NCBI GenBank assembly: GCA_046349085.1
Contig: JAXMDA010000005.1
Span: 124,001 to 188,000 of the forward strand
Source of the DNA: JAJXWB01 sp046349085
GTDB taxonomy: Bacteria > Pseudomonadota > Alphaproteobacteria > Rhizobiales > Beijerinckiaceae
Direction of reading: 5' to 3'
DNA: 64,000 bases
Position 1 is the first letter of the stretch. The number at the start of each line of letters is the position of its first letter. This document shows positions 8,789 to 19,224 of the stretch, piece by piece. A program made the translations under genes and the position numbers. The notes under the pieces are model-generated. The model ran no database searches, was not told where the DNA came from, and saw only the letters and a program-made list of their open reading frames with translations.

Positions 8789-9106
8789 ATGCCGCGCGGA
8801 GACAAATCGAGCTACACCGACAAGCAGAAGCGCATGGCCGAGCATATCGAGGAAGGCTACGAGCATCGCGGCGTCTCCGACAAGGAGGCCGAGCGCCGCG
8901 CCTGGGCGACGGTCAACAAGGAGACGCACGGCGGCAAGAAGAGCGGGTCGGGACGCGGCAAGGCGGAAGACCATTCGCCGTCCCGCAAGGGCGGTCGCCT
9001 AGGCGGCGCGGCGTCGGCCTCGCGCTCCGCGGCGCAACGCTCGGCTTCCGCAAAAAAGGCGGCCGCGACGCGCAAGCGCAACGCCGCGAAAAAGAAGAGC
9101 GCCTGA
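8789..9106 (+). CDS. Small basic protein of the so-called plasmid-stabilisation family
   Basis: 105 residues. The N-terminal half (MPRGDKSSYTDKQKRMAEHI, then ERRAWATVNKETHGGKKSG) matches a widespread proteobacterial family labelled plasmid stabilisation protein, although evidence for that role is thin. The C-terminal half is low complexity (Ala, Ser, Lys, Arg), like a histone H1 tail, which suggests nucleic-acid binding. It lies alone between the divergent lipoprotein gene and convergent argJ (3 bp away). GGAGG lies 13 nt upstream of the ATG. Confidence 0.8.
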   Translation: MPRGDKSSYTDKQKRMAEHIEEGYEHRGVSDKEAERRAWATVNKETHGGKKSGSGRGKAEDHSPSRKGGRLGGAASASRSAAQRSASAKKAAATRKRNAAKKKSA

Positions 9107-9109
9107 TCC

Positions 9110-10357
9110 CTAAGAGCGATAATCGCCGTTGATGGCGACATATTCCTTGGTGAGATCGCAGGTCCAGACCTTCGCTGCGCCCTTGCCGACGCCCAGATCG
9201 ACGCGAATGTCGATCTCCTGCTCCTTCATGACGTCCGAGACCCTGGCCTCGTCGTAGGCCGGGTCGCGCAGGCCCTTGTGCGCGACGCGAATGCCGCCGA
9301 ACCAGATGGCGAGGCGGTCGCGTTCGGCCTTTTCGCCGGCCTTGCCGACGGCCATGACGATGCGGCCCCAATTGGCGTCCTCGCCGGCGATCGCCGTCTT
9401 CACCAGCGGCGAATTGGCGATCGAGAGCGCGATGCGCTTCGCCGCCTTGGCGCTTTCCGCGCCGGTCACCTCGACGCCGACGAATTTGCGCGCGCCCTCG
9501 CCGTCGCGCACGACCTGATGGGCGAGATTGGTCAGCACCACGCCGAGCGCGGCCTTGAACGCGGCCAGGCGCCGGTCGCTCGCGGCGGTAATCTTCGGCG
9601 CGCCGCGCGCGGCCGCGGCGCCGGTGGCGAACAGCAGCAGCGTGTCCGACGTCGATGTGTCGCTGTCGACGGTGATGGCGTTGAACGAGCCCTGCACCGC
9701 CTTCGACAGCATCGCCTGCAGCGCAGGCGCCGCAATCGGCGCGTCGGTAAAGACGAAGGACAGCATTGTCGCCATGTCGGGCGCGATCATGCCCGCGCCT
9801 TTCGCCATGCCGGAAATGCGTACGCGCACGCCGCCGATCTCCGCCTCGGCGGTTGCGACCTTCGGAAAGGTGTCGGTGGTCATGATCGCGCGGGCGGCGT
9901 CCAGCCAGCCTTCGCCCGAGGCCTGCTTTACGAGCGCATCGAGCACGCCATCGAATTTGCGCGCGTCGAGCGGCTCGCCGATGACGCCCGTCGAGGCCAT
10001 GAATATTTCGCTCTCCTTGGCGCCGGTCGCGGCGGAGGCGAGTTTCGCGGCGAGCTTGACAGCGTCGGCGCCGGTCTTGCCCGTGAAGGCGTTGGCGTTG
10101 CCGGAATTGACGAGCAGGGCGCGCCCTTTGCCCGCCTTCAGTTTCGCGCGGCACCAGTCTACCGGCGCGGAAGGGCATTTCGACTTCGTGAAGACGCCCG
10201 CGACCTGCGCGCCTTTGTCGAGCAGCGCCAGCATGACGTCCGTGCGGCCCTTGTATCGAATGCCCGCCGCGCCGGAGGCGAAGCGCACGCCGTCGATGGC
10301 GGGCATGTCGGGAAAGGTCTTGGGCGCGAGCGGCGAAAGCGGGGCGTCGTGGGCCAT
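9110..10357 (-). CDS. argJ: Bifunctional glutamate N-acetyltransferase/amino-acid acetyltransferase
   Basis: 415 residues. ArgJ transfers acetyl groups between N-acetylornithine and glutamate in arginine biosynthesis. The self-cleavage site is in KGAGMIAPDMATMLSF, with cleavage expected between Ala196 and Thr197, where Thr becomes the nucleophile. Other family motifs: NSGNANAFTGK, DSDTSTSDT and GEDANWGRI. Whether it also acts as the NAGS enzyme (bifunctional form) cannot be told from sequence alone. Monocistronic; it diverges from the binding-protein gene. Confidence 0.96.
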   Translation of the reverse strand: MAHDAPLSPLAPKTFPDMPAIDGVRFASGAAGIRYKGRTDVMLALLDKGAQVAGVFTKSKCPSAPVDWCRAKLKAGKGRALLVNSGNANAFTGKTGADAVKLAAKLASAATGAKESEIFMASTGVIGEPLDARKFDGVLDALVKQASGEGWLDAARAIMTTDTFPKVATAEAEIGGVRVRISGMAKGAGMIAPDMATMLSFVFTDAPIAAPALQAMLSKAVQGSFNAITVDSDTSTSDTLLLFATGAAAARGAPKITAASDRRLAAFKAALGVVLTNLAHQVVRDGEGARKFVGVEVTGAESAKAAKRIALSIANSPLVKTAIAGEDANWGRIVMAVGKAGEKAERDRLAIWFGGIRVAHKGLRDPAYDEARVSDVMKEQEIDIRVDLGVGKGAAKVWTCDLTKEYVAINGDYRS

Positions 10358-10545
10358 GGCGAACCTCGTAAATCCGCGGCGATTTGCCGGCCGAATCAGC
10401 TCAGCGTCAAGATTGGGCTGCGTGCGCCGCGCCGGTCATGGCTCGGCTGCGTAAATCGCGCTTGCCACGTCCGGCCCACAGCGGAGAATGCCGCTCATCG
10501 GGCCGACAATTTCGTATGACGATTGCGGCCGTGCGGAGGGACGAC

Positions 10546-11760
10546 ATGAGAAAATTGGGACGCGGCCTCGCCGCGCTGGCCTTCGTGGCCGCCGCGAGCG
10601 CGGCGCAGGCGGAGATCGCCAAGGAAATCGTAATCGCGGATCTCAACGACAAAAGTTCCGTCTTCTCGGACGCCGGCGGCGTCGGCGGCGTCGTGGCGGC
10701 GCAGCTCGCCATCGACGACATGGGCGGCAAGATCCGGGGATGGCCGATCAAGCTGCTGGGGCCCGATCATCAGAACAAGCTCGACGTCGGCATCGCGCTC
10801 GCGCGCCAGATGTACGACCAGCAGGGCGTGGACGCGATCTTCGATATCGGCAATTCCGCGATTTCGCTCGCCGTGCAAGAGATCGCGCGCGAACGCGGCA
10901 AGATTCTCGTCCACACGGGATCGGCGACGGCCGACGTGTTCGGCAAGGCCTGTTCGCCGACGAGCGCCATGTGGCTCTACGACACCTATTCGCTGGCGCA
11001 AGGCATTGCCAAGTCGGTCGTCGCCCAGGGCGGCGATAGCTGGTACTTCATCACCGCCGACTACGCTTTCGGCCATGCGATGGAGGCAGAGGTCACCAAG
11101 ATCGTGAAGGCGGCGGGCGGCAAGGTTCTCGGTTCGGTGCGCCATCCCGTCGGCACGATGGATTTCTCGTCCTTCCTGCTGCAGGCGCAATCGTCCGGCG
11201 CCAAGGTGATCGCGCTCGCCAACGCCTCCGGCGACACGGTGACCTCGATCAAGCAGGCGCGCGAGTTCAAGATCGGGGAAGGCGACCAGAAGCTCGCCGT
11301 TCTGATCTTCTATCTGACCTCCGTTCACGCGCTGGGGGCGGAGGCGACACAGGGCGTGCAATATCTGACCGGCTACTACTGGGATCGCGACGACGCCAGC
11401 CGCGCCTTCGCCAAGCGTTTCGCCGAACGGCACGGCGGCAAGATGCCGACCCATGCGCAGGCGGTCGTCTACAGCGCGGTAAAGCACTACCTGCGCGCAG
11501 TCGACGCCGCCAACAGCCTCGACGGCCTGACGGTCATGCGCAAGATGAAGGAAATGCCCGTCGACGATTTCTTCGCGCCCGGCGCGAAGGTCCGGCCGGA
11601 CGGGCGCCTGAACAACGGCTACTGGCTGGCGGAAGTGAAGAAGCCGTCGGAGGTCAAGCAGGGCTGGGACCTGCTGACGATCAAGGCGCGCGTCAACGCC
11701 GAGGATGTGATGCGTCCGATTTCCGAAGGCGGCTGCACGCGGCTCGACCCGCCGCAATAA
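10546..11760 (+). CDS. ABC-type branched-chain amino acid family periplasmic binding protein (orphan)
   Basis: 404 residues with a Sec signal ending AAQAE. The mature protein follows the type I periplasmic-binding fold of LivK/UrtA-like proteins (VIADLNDKSSVFSDAGG, AIDDMGGKI, DAIFDIGNSAISLAV, WYFITADYAFGHAMEAE). The ligand is unknown. No permease or ATPase gene is nearby, so it either works with a transporter encoded elsewhere or acts as a sensor. ATG at 10546 is chosen because of the upstream GGAGGGA and immediate signal peptide. The 188 bp upstream are shared with divergent argJ. Confidence 0.85.
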   Translation: MRKLGRGLAALAFVAAASAAQAEIAKEIVIADLNDKSSVFSDAGGVGGVVAAQLAIDDMGGKIRGWPIKLLGPDHQNKLDVGIALARQMYDQQGVDAIFDIGNSAISLAVQEIARERGKILVHTGSATADVFGKACSPTSAMWLYDTYSLAQGIAKSVVAQGGDSWYFITADYAFGHAMEAEVTKIVKAAGGKVLGSVRHPVGTMDFSSFLLQAQSSGAKVIALANASGDTVTSIKQAREFKIGEGDQKLAVLIFYLTSVHALGAEATQGVQYLTGYYWDRDDASRAFAKRFAERHGGKMPTHAQAVVYSAVKHYLRAVDAANSLDGLTVMRKMKEMPVDDFFAPGAKVRPDGRLNNGYWLAEVKKPSEVKQGWDLLTIKARVNAEDVMRPISEGGCTRLDPPQ

Positions 11761-11780
11761 ACCGCAGGTCGCCGCTCAAG

Positions 11781-11810
11781 AAAAAAGGACCGCGGAATTC
11801 TCCGCGATCC
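11781..11810 (-). terminator. Rho-independent terminator of the parvulin gene
   Basis: On the minus strand a stem built from GGATCGCGGA and its imperfect complement is followed by T6. It lies between two convergent genes: 20 bp after the binding-protein stop and 32 bp from the parvulin stop. Confidence 0.8.
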
Positions 11811-11842
11811 TGTGTTTCATGGCCGAGCCCGCGCGGGCTAGA

Positions 11843-12712
11843 TCATTTCTTCTGTTCGGCGGGCTCCGCGTCCTGAGGCTTCTGGCCCTTTTGCGGCGCG
11901 TCGAAGCGCTCGATCTTGGCGGCGTCGCGCAGCTTCACGACCTCGTCGTTTTCCGCCTTCTGCATGACGTAGCGGGCGACCTGGTCGCGGACCTGATCGA
12001 GCTTGGGGAATTCCTTCATCCGCTTTTCCTCAAGCTTGATGACGTGCCATCCGAACTGGCTCTTGACCGGTTCCGAAATCTGGCCGGGCTCCAGCTTGAA
12101 TGCGGCCTCGGCAAATTCCGGCACCATGCGGTCCTTGGTGAACCAGCCGAGATCGCCGCCCTTTGCGCCCGGGTCCTTCGACACTTCCGCGGCCACCGCG
12201 GCGAAATCCTCGCCGCCCTTCACCCGCGCAAGCGCCTTCTTGGCCTCTTCCTCGGTCTGAACGAGGAGGTGGCGGGCGTGAACCTCGGGCTCCGGCTTCT
12301 GGCTCTTGGCGACATCGTCGTAGGTTTTCTGGATGTTGGCGTCGGTATTGGCCGCTGCGGCGAGCTTGCCCAGATAGGTCTCGGTCAGGAGCTTTTCGCG
12401 CAGATAGGCGAGGCGGCGAATGAAATCCGGGTCGGCGGGGAGTTTGTCGGCCTCCGCCTTCTGCGCCACCACCTTGGCCGCGATCAGATTGTCGAGGATC
12501 GCCTTGTCGCGGGCCGGGCCCTGGATTTCGCGCGGCAGCCGCGCTTCGAGATCCTCGCGCGCGAGCGCGAAATCCTCGTCGGTGATGTCGACGCCGTTCA
12601 CGCGGGCCAGAACCTTCGCTGTGGCCGGAGCGGCGCCGGCGGCAAGCGCCATGACCAGGGCAAGGCCGGCCGCGCCCGCGCGCAGGGTCTGTCGGGTAGG
12701 GAATAGGGACAT
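11843..12712 (-). CDS. Periplasmic parvulin-type peptidyl-prolyl isomerase (PrsA/SurA-like)
   Basis: 289 residues: signal peptide (cleaved near ATAKV), an N-terminal SurA-type helical chaperone region with VNGVDITDEDF, then one rotamase domain (EVHARHLLVQTEEEAKKAL through GGDLGWF, VPEFAEAAF and FGWHVIKLEE). It should assist folding of exported and outer-membrane proteins. ATG at 12712 has GGAGAA just upstream. The C-terminus is Lys/Gln/Pro-rich. Divergent from secA across about 290 bp, a sensible pairing of export functions. Confidence 0.92.
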   Translation of the reverse strand: MSLFPTRQTLRAGAAGLALVMALAAGAAPATAKVLARVNGVDITDEDFALAREDLEARLPREIQGPARDKAILDNLIAAKVVAQKAEADKLPADPDFIRRLAYLREKLLTETYLGKLAAAANTDANIQKTYDDVAKSQKPEPEVHARHLLVQTEEEAKKALARVKGGEDFAAVAAEVSKDPGAKGGDLGWFTKDRMVPEFAEAAFKLEPGQISEPVKSQFGWHVIKLEEKRMKEFPKLDQVRDQVARYVMQKAENDEVVKLRDAAKIERFDAPQKGQKPQDAEPAEQKK

Positions 12713-12999
12713 AAGGTTCTCCAGGAGAGTGCGGGCCGACGGCCGGCGCATGAACGAATCGCGCCAATGGCGGGAAAATCGGGCGTAAATTCGCCCATTC
12801 TCGGGCGCGGCGCAATCGGAAGCAGCCGCCGCGCCGCGTTGACAAGGGGCTGGCCCCTCCTTATCTCTCGCCCGGCTTTTCCGGGCGTCCCGGCGCATGT
12901 CCGCCGCCGTGGCGGCGCCGCGTTCTCCCGACATAATCGTTGAAACAGGCCCGCGACGCCGTTCGCGCCGGGCGCTCAAGGCACAGGGTCCCCGTTTCC

Positions 13000-15810
<2,811 letters not shown>

Positions 15811-15826
15811 GAACGCGCCAAATTCG

Positions 15827-15852
15827 GGCCGCCCCCTCGATTGCGGCCTTTT
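15827..15852 (+). terminator. Probable terminator after secA
   Basis: GGCCGC (15827-15832) pairs with GCGGCC (15843-15848) across a 10-nt loop and is followed by TTTT. The stem is short but GC-only, and it sits 17 bp after the secA stop. Confidence 0.6.
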
Positions 15853-15963
15853 CGCGGGAACCTGAAGCCCTAAATGCGCGTAGTGCGTCCGAGCACATCG
15901 GCCCGGCGCAGATATGGGTAGCTTTGCCCCATCGCCAACGCTGCGATGCTTCAGGAGAGAGCC

Positions 15964-16260
15964 ATGACCCGCATACGCAAGACCGTTTCCGCTTCCATCG
16001 CCGCACTGACGCTGGTCGGCGCGGTGGCCGCCACGACGACGCCCGCGGCCGCCTGGTGCAACGGCTGGACCTGCTATAGCGACGGGCCGAACGCGGGCGC
16101 GATCGTCGGCGGGGTGATCGGCGGCATGGCGCTTGGCGCGATGGCGGCCGGCGCTGCCGCAGCTCCGCAGCCGGTTTATGGAACCTGCGTCGCCCGCCAG
16201 GCGATCTACGACGATTGGGGCCGTTTCCGCGGCTATCGTCGCGTGCGCGTCGCCTGCTGA
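15964..16260 (+). CDS. Small exported glycine-zipper protein
   Basis: 98 residues with a cleavable signal (ending TPAAAW). The mature part has a Cys pair (CNGWTCYS), a glycine-zipper-like hydrophobic stretch (GAIVGGVIGGMALGAMAAG) and a C-terminal domain with two more Cys. Proteins like this are common in Hyphomicrobiales and of unknown function; the zipper suggests membrane association. ATG at 15964 is preferred over 15946 because GGAGAG lies just before it. Monocistronic with its own terminator. Confidence 0.75.
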   Translation: MTRIRKTVSASIAALTLVGAVAATTTPAAAWCNGWTCYSDGPNAGAIVGGVIGGMALGAMAAGAAAAPQPVYGTCVARQAIYDDWGRFRGYRRVRVAC

Positions 16261-16290
16261 CCGAAACCGAATTCCGCGCTCCTGAAAGGC

Positions 16291-16316
16291 CCTCGCCGGA
16301 AACGGCGGGGGTTTTT
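16291..16316 (+). terminator. Rho-independent terminator after the glycine-zipper gene
   Basis: CCTCGCCG pairs with CGGCGGGG around a GAAA tetraloop and is followed by T5: a stable, textbook intrinsic terminator between two plus-strand genes. Confidence 0.88.
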
Positions 16317-16357
16317 CATTTGTGTCGGCCTCGCTCGCCGGGTGCTAAGCAGCGGCT

Positions 16358-18610
16358 ATGAGCGCGAGGCCCGATTCCGCAGTCGATCCGGCACGACGGC
16401 CGACGGTCGTGGATGTCGTCGCGCCCGTCGCCGTCGATACCGCCTATTCCTATCGCGTTCCCGCGGGCCTCGCCCTTCAGCCGGGCGATCTCGTCGACGT
16501 CCCGCTCGGGACGCGGGAGACGCCGGGCGTCGTCTGGGCGGTGCGCGAAACGGCGGCGGGCGCCAATCTCAAGGCGGTGACGGCCCGGCGCGACGCCCCG
16601 GCGCTGCGGCCGGGGCTGATGCGCTTCGTGGATTGGGTGGCGCGCTGGACGCTTTCCCCGCGCGGCATGGTCTTGCGCATGGCGATCCGCGCCGCCGACG
16701 AACTCGGACCCGATCCGGTCCGGCTCGGCTATCGCGCGACCGATGTCGCGCCGGAGCGGCTGACGCCAGCCCGCGCCCGCGTTCTGGCGGTCGCCGCCGA
16801 CGGTTTCGCGCGCTCGAAATCGGCGCTTGCCGAGGCCGCGGCCTGCTCGGCCGGCGTCATCGACTCGCTGGTCGATTGCGGCGCGCTGCAGGCGCTCGCC
16901 CTGCCGCCGGCCGCGATCGCCGAGACGCCCGACCCCGACTTCGCGGCGCCCGCGCTCGCGCCGGAACAGCGGCAGGCCGCCGACGCGCTCGCCGCAGCCG
17001 TGCAGGCCCGCACATTTTCCGCGACGCTGCTCGAAGGCGTCACCGGCTCCGGCAAGACGGAAGTCTATTTCGAGGCCGTGGCCGCCGCGATCCGCGACGG
17101 CGGGCAGGCCCTGATCCTGATGCCGGAAATCGCGCTCACCGCGCAATTCCTCGACCGGTTCGCGGCGCGATTCGGCGTGCGGCCGGCCGAATGGCATTCC
17201 GGCGTCTCGGGCCGCAAGCGCGCGCGCATCTGGGCGGGCGTCGCGGAGGGCCATGTGAAGGTCGTGGCGGGCGCGCGGTCGGCGCTGTTCCTGCCCTTCG
17301 GCGATCTCAGCGTCATCGTCGTCGATGAGGAGCATGAGGCCGCCTACAAGCAGGAGGACGGCGTTTCCTATCACGCGCGCGACATGGCCGTGGTGCGCGC
17401 GCGGACCGAGAACATTGCGGTCGTGCTCGCCTCCGCGACGCCTTCGATCGAGACGCGCGTCAACGCCGAACAGGGCCGCTACGGCTGGCTGCGCCTGCCC
17501 GAGCGCCACGGCGGACGGACGCTGCCCCAGCTCGCGGCGATCGACTTGCGCCGCTCGGCGCCCGAGCGCGGCCGATGGATTTCGCCTGTTCTCGCGCAGG
17601 CCATGACCGAGACGCTGGGCGCCGGCGAACAAGCGCTGCTCTTCCTCAACCGGCGGGGCTTTGCGCCACTGACCCTCTGCCGCGCCTGCGGGCATCGGTT
17701 CCAGTGCCCGAACTGCACGGCCTGGCTGGTCGAGCATCGCTTCCGCCGCGCGCTCGTCTGCCACCATTGCGGCCATGTCGAGCGGCGGCCGGACGCCTGC
17801 CCGGAATGCGACACGGCCGATTCGTTGATGGCCTGCGGTCCCGGCGTCGAGCGGCTGGCCGAGGAAGTCGCGACGCTTTTCCCCGACGCCCGCACGCTGA
17901 CGTTATCCTCCGATTTTCCCGGCGGGACGGAGCGCCTGCGGCGCGAGATCGCGGAAATCGCGTCCGGCGCCTTCGATATCGTCATCGGCACGCAGCTCGT
18001 GGCGAAGGGCCATAATTTTCCGCATCTGACGCTGGTCGGCGTGGTGGACGCCGATGTCGGCCTGTCCTCCAGCGACCCGCGCGCCGCCGAGCGCACGTTC
18101 CAGCTCCTGCAGCAGGTCACGGGCCGGGCGGGGCGGGGGGAGAAGCAGGGGCGCGGGCTGGTGCAGACCTTCCAGCCCGATCATCCCGTGATCCGCGCGC
18201 TCATTTCAGGGGACCAGGAGAAATTCTACGCCGAAGAGATTTTCGCCCGCCAGAACGCCAACCTGCCGCCTTTTTCGCGGCTGGCGGCGATTGTCGTCTC
18301 CGGGACAGATCGCGCCGGCGCCGAGGCCCATGCCCGCGCGCTCGTTCGCGCCGCGTGGGACCTGCCGGCCGACGACCGCTTTCGCGTCGCGCCGGCCGGC
18401 GGCCTGCCCGCGCCGGACGAAATCGTCGTGCTGGGCCCCGCGGAAGCGCCGATCGCCATGGTGCGCGGACGCCATCGCTTCCGCCTGCTCGTGCGCGCCC
18501 CGCGCGGCGCGGATCTTCAGGCTTTCCTGCGCGCCTTGCTCGCGGCGGGCCCGAAGGAGCGCGGCAATGTGCGCGCGCAGGTGGACGTGGACCCGATGAG
18601 CTTCTTGTAA
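16358..18610 (+). CDS. priA: Primosomal replication restart helicase PriA
   Basis: 750 residues. PriA reloads the replisome at stalled forks. Visible: the N-terminal 3'-end binding domain (VDVVAPVAVDTAYSYRVP), Walker A GVTGSGKT at residues 227-234, the DEEHEAAYKQ box, paired zinc motifs (CRACGHRFQCPNC and CHHCGH...CPEC), then GTQLVAKGHNFP and QVTGRAGRG helicase motifs. Length is normal. It stands alone and converges with the minus-strand molybdenum-hydroxylase operon 20 bp downstream. Confidence 0.96.
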   Translation: MSARPDSAVDPARRPTVVDVVAPVAVDTAYSYRVPAGLALQPGDLVDVPLGTRETPGVVWAVRETAAGANLKAVTARRDAPALRPGLMRFVDWVARWTLSPRGMVLRMAIRAADELGPDPVRLGYRATDVAPERLTPARARVLAVAADGFARSKSALAEAAACSAGVIDSLVDCGALQALALPPAAIAETPDPDFAAPALAPEQRQAADALAAAVQARTFSATLLEGVTGSGKTEVYFEAVAAAIRDGGQALILMPEIALTAQFLDRFAARFGVRPAEWHSGVSGRKRARIWAGVAEGHVKVVAGARSALFLPFGDLSVIVVDEEHEAAYKQEDGVSYHARDMAVVRARTENIAVVLASATPSIETRVNAEQGRYGWLRLPERHGGRTLPQLAAIDLRRSAPERGRWISPVLAQAMTETLGAGEQALLFLNRRGFAPLTLCRACGHRFQCPNCTAWLVEHRFRRALVCHHCGHVERRPDACPECDTADSLMACGPGVERLAEEVATLFPDARTLTLSSDFPGGTERLRREIAEIASGAFDIVIGTQLVAKGHNFPHLTLVGVVDADVGLSSSDPRAAERTFQLLQQVTGRAGRGEKQGRGLVQTFQPDHPVIRALISGDQEKFYAEEIFARQNANLPPFSRLAAIVVSGTDRAGAEAHARALVRAAWDLPADDRFRVAPAGGLPAPDEIVVLGPAEAPIAMVRGRHRFRLLVRAPRGADLQAFLRALLAAGPKERGNVRAQVDVDPMSFL

Positions 18611-18630
18611 GGTCGATTGGAGGCCGGCGG

Positions 18631-19224
18631 CTATCCCGGGCAGGCGGCGCCTGAGTCGATCCATGCGCGGATGAGTTCGCCGAACTGCTTCTGCGTGCCC
18701 GGCGCCGGCGTCCGCCCTTCGCCGGGGTTCCAGCCCCAGCCGACGAGATCGTCGTCGGCCATGTGATGGCGGATCTTTTCGAGATCGCGGCCGCCGTTGC
18801 GCGCGGGATCCTTGATCTGCCGGCAGATGTCGGCGAGCGTGCGGCCCTGCCACGCCATGTTCAGCGGCGCCAGCTTCCACGCGGGATTGCCCGGAACGCT
18901 TCTGATCGATTCGGTCGGTATGGCCATGTTCTTGGCGCCGTGGCAGGCCGTGCATTCCATGCCCGGCGCGCCGAAATCGGCGGCGCCGCGCACCACCGGC
19001 GGCTCGTGCGGATGGCCGTTGTCGCCCTGCGCGGGCCGGTCGCCCGCCGGATGGCAATTCACGCAGCGCGGGTGCTGGATGACCTTGCCCGCTTCGATGA
19101 AGATTTGCGCCGAGCGCGCCGTTTTGTCGCGGATATTCGCGAAGTCGGCAGGCGCGCGCAGTTCCTCGGCGGTCGCGGCGCCCGCGAGCGAGGCGACGGC
19201 CGCCGCGAGCAAGAGGCGGCGCAT
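18631..19224 (-). CDS. Diheme c-type cytochrome of the molybdenum hydroxylase operon
   Basis: 197 residues with a signal peptide (ending ATAEE) and two heme-binding motifs, CVNCH (54-58) and CTACH (91-95). The remainder resembles the small cytochromes encoded beside isoquinoline-1-oxidoreductase-type enzymes. It probably takes electrons from the IorAB enzyme in the periplasm and passes them to the respiratory chain. Its ATG overlaps the iorB stop (ATGA), a strong sign of coupled translation. Spacing to the convergent priA is 20 bp with no obvious terminator. Confidence 0.85.
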   Translation of the reverse strand: MRRLLLAAAVASLAGAATAEELRAPADFANIRDKTARSAQIFIEAGKVIQHPRCVNCHPAGDRPAQGDNGHPHEPPVVRGAADFGAPGMECTACHGAKNMAIPTESIRSVPGNPAWKLAPLNMAWQGRTLADICRQIKDPARNGGRDLEKIRHHMADDDLVGWGWNPGEGRTPAPGTQKQFGELIRAWIDSGAACPG

